64,000 bases of DNA from JAFALK01 sp036500605 (GTDB taxonomy: Bacteria; Pseudomonadota; Gammaproteobacteria; Burkholderiales; Burkholderiaceae_C), in assembly GCA_036500605.1 (NCBI GenBank), contig DASYBU010000011.1, forward strand, positions 62,001-126,000. The letters are read 5' to 3'. Under the pieces are notes generated by a model, which was given only the letters and a program-made list of their open reading frames with translations, was not told the DNA's origin and ran no database searches. The position numbers and the translations under genes were made by a program. Positions 63,001 to 64,000 of the stretch are shown in pieces; within the stretch, counting starts at the first letter, position 1; every line of letters starts with the position of its first letter.

Positions 63001-63330
63001 TTATAGATTGGCGTCCAGGAAGGCCGTCAACTGGGCTTTGGAAAGTGCGCCCACCTTTGTGGCGGCAAGCTGACCGTCCTTGAAAAGCATCAAGGTCGGG
63101 ATGCCGCGGATGCCGAACTTGGCCGGCACGGCGCGGTTGTCATCCACGTTCATCTTGGTGACTTGCAGACGCTCACCGTATTCCTTGGAGACATCCTCCA
63201 GGATGGGTGCAATCATCTTGCACGGGCCGCACCATTCGGCCCAGTAATCGACCAGGACGGGCTTGCCCGCCTGGATGACGTCGGCGTCAAAAGACGCGTC
63301 GGAGACATGTTTGATCAGTTCGCTGCTCAT
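63001..63330 (-). CDS. trxA: Thioredoxin 1
   Basis: The 109-residue protein has the active site WCGPC (Cys34, Cys37) in VDYWAEWCGPCKMIAP and the cis-Pro GIPTLMLF. It reduces cytosolic disulfides. Start at 63330 fits the family; an AAGGAC site is about 8 bases upstream. It stands upstream of rho on the same strand. Confidence 0.96.
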   Translation of the reverse strand: MSSELIKHVSDASFDADVIQAGKPVLVDYWAEWCGPCKMIAPILEDVSKEYGERLQVTKMNVDDNRAVPAKFGIRGIPTLMLFKDGQLAATKVGALSKAQLTAFLDANL

Positions 63331-63457
63331 GGAATATTGTCCTTGCACGGAATGCCCGATGATTCTGACATAAAGACCCGGAACCCACAGTTTGGGCGGG
63401 AACTCCCAATTGCAATCCCTTCAAACCCATTTGTCTTCTTCATCTTCCTCATTGTCC

Positions 63458-64000
63458 ATGCCTATGCCGCTGGATGCCGGCCATGACGCCGATGCCATCT
63501 GGCTGCGCGTGGCTGAAACCGCCAGCCAGTGGCTGGACGCCCAGGGCCTGGCCGCGCGCGACGCCGTGCTGCTGCTGCCCTTTGCCCAGGCGCTGGCGCC
63601 CGCGCGGCGCGCCTGGACGCGGTTGAATCGCTGGCAGCCGCGCATCGAAACCACGCACAGTCTGGCCGCCTCGCTGAGGCCGAATGTGCTGGCCGAGGCG
63701 GGGCAGATCACCTTCGATCCGGCGATCGATGCGCTGAGTGCCGACGCGCTCTTGCAGAGCCAGAGCTGGGCTCAGGCGCTCAAGAAAAGCGATGGGCGCG
63801 CCTATCGCCAGGGCGTCGCCCAGTTGGTCGAACTGGCCCATGCGCTGAGTCGTGCTGCCGGCCAGCGCGCGCCGGGCGAGCGCGATGCTTTCTGGCAAAA
63901 CGCCCGGCAGGAACTGAACAACCCCAACAGTCCCGCGGGCATTGAGCGCGCGCTCTCGCTGGTGGCGCTTGAATGGGCCGTTATGGACGGGCGCACACCG
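63458..64000 (+). CDS. AddB-like DNA repair protein, N-terminal part (cut by window end)
   Basis: The reading frame runs open for 181 codons from the ATG at 63458 to the edge of the window. It starts MPMPLDAGHDADAIWLRV, followed by RDAVLLLPFAQALAPARRAW and a helical stretch. In related bacteria a PD-(D/E)XK/AddB-like protein stands divergent from trxA, and this N-terminus fits that family. Such proteins work with a UvrD-like helicase in double-strand-break repair. The nuclease domain lies outside the window and is unverified. Confidence 0.7.
   Translation, partial: MPMPLDAGHDADAIWLRVAETASQWLDAQGLAARDAVLLLPFAQALAPARRAWTRLNRWQPRIETTHSLAASLRPNVLAEAGQITFDPAIDALSADALLQSQSWAQALKKSDGRAYRQGVAQLVELAHALSRAAGQRAPGERDAFWQNARQELNNPNSPAGIERALSLVALEWAVMDGRTP

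Overview
The window looks like a chromosomal segment of a high-GC betaproteobacterium in the order Burkholderiales. This is inferred from gene content and order, not from a database search. Supporting signs are a DUF3579 gene divergent from argD-argF, rpsT divergent from murJ, an rpsP-rimM-trmD-rplS operon followed by a CoA-pyrophosphatase and a CobD/CbiB-like gene, a trxA-rho-rpmE2 block, and a palindromic intergenic element seen twice. Coding density is high and many neighbouring genes overlap by 1 to 4 bases. I saw no tRNA, rRNA, CRISPR array, insertion sequence or prophage gene.

Layout. 1-235: the end of a CoA-transferase subunit gene. 465-2804: a secreted beta-helix protein built from two tandem copies of one unit, in DNA visibly richer in A+T than its surroundings. 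2972-14628 (minus strand): a mannose-sensitive-haemagglutinin type IV pilus (MSHA) locus, read as mshI1-I2-J-K-L-E-G-(F-like)-A-Q-C-D-O-P. Its gene order is unusual (mshQ sits between mshA and mshC, and no mshM, mshN or mshB is visible), the MshA prepilin leader is long and repetitive, and MshE carries a clear c-di-GMP-binding N-terminal motif pair. 14969-24058: gamma-glutamyltransferase, a periplasmic binding-protein-like gene and an alpha-glucan-degrading cluster (two GH13 enzymes divergent from a pullulanase, all with export signals). 24070-29002: a stand-alone GGDEF protein, a TPR lipoprotein, a Cys-cluster protein, a copper chaperone, a kinase-universal stress protein fusion and a metallophosphoesterase. 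29077-31727: argF, argD and DUF3579.

31862-45115: alpha/beta hydrolase, an atypical NRAMP transporter, rpsT and murJ, then a housekeeping run (SirB1-like, PerM-like, hda, HAD phosphatase, pcnB, folK, DUF486), a DUF47-Pit phosphate uptake pair and a small membrane protein with a GNAT acetyltransferase. 44861-48813: rpsP-rimM-trmD-rplS, Nudix and CobD-like genes. 48897-54491: a complete nucleoside-type uptake operon with ABC ATPase, two permeases, BMP lipoprotein and a Tsx-like outer-membrane channel. 54574-60978: SDR, RluA-type pseudouridine synthase with a small Cys-phosphatase, an MFS exporter with a cysteine-rich winged-helix regulator, DUF1223, VOC and MATE genes. 61054-64000: rpmE2, rho, trxA and the start of an AddB-like repair gene.

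How the parts fit: the MSHA machine, its c-di-GMP-responsive motor and the adjacent beta-helix protein suggest surface attachment. The exported glucan hydrolases, nucleoside uptake operon and phosphate transporter suggest a free-living heterotroph that scavenges polymers and nucleosides. The least explained signals are the duplicated beta-helix protein beside the pilus locus, the 21-bp repeats in the mshA leader, and several well-formed inverted repeats in regulatory gaps.
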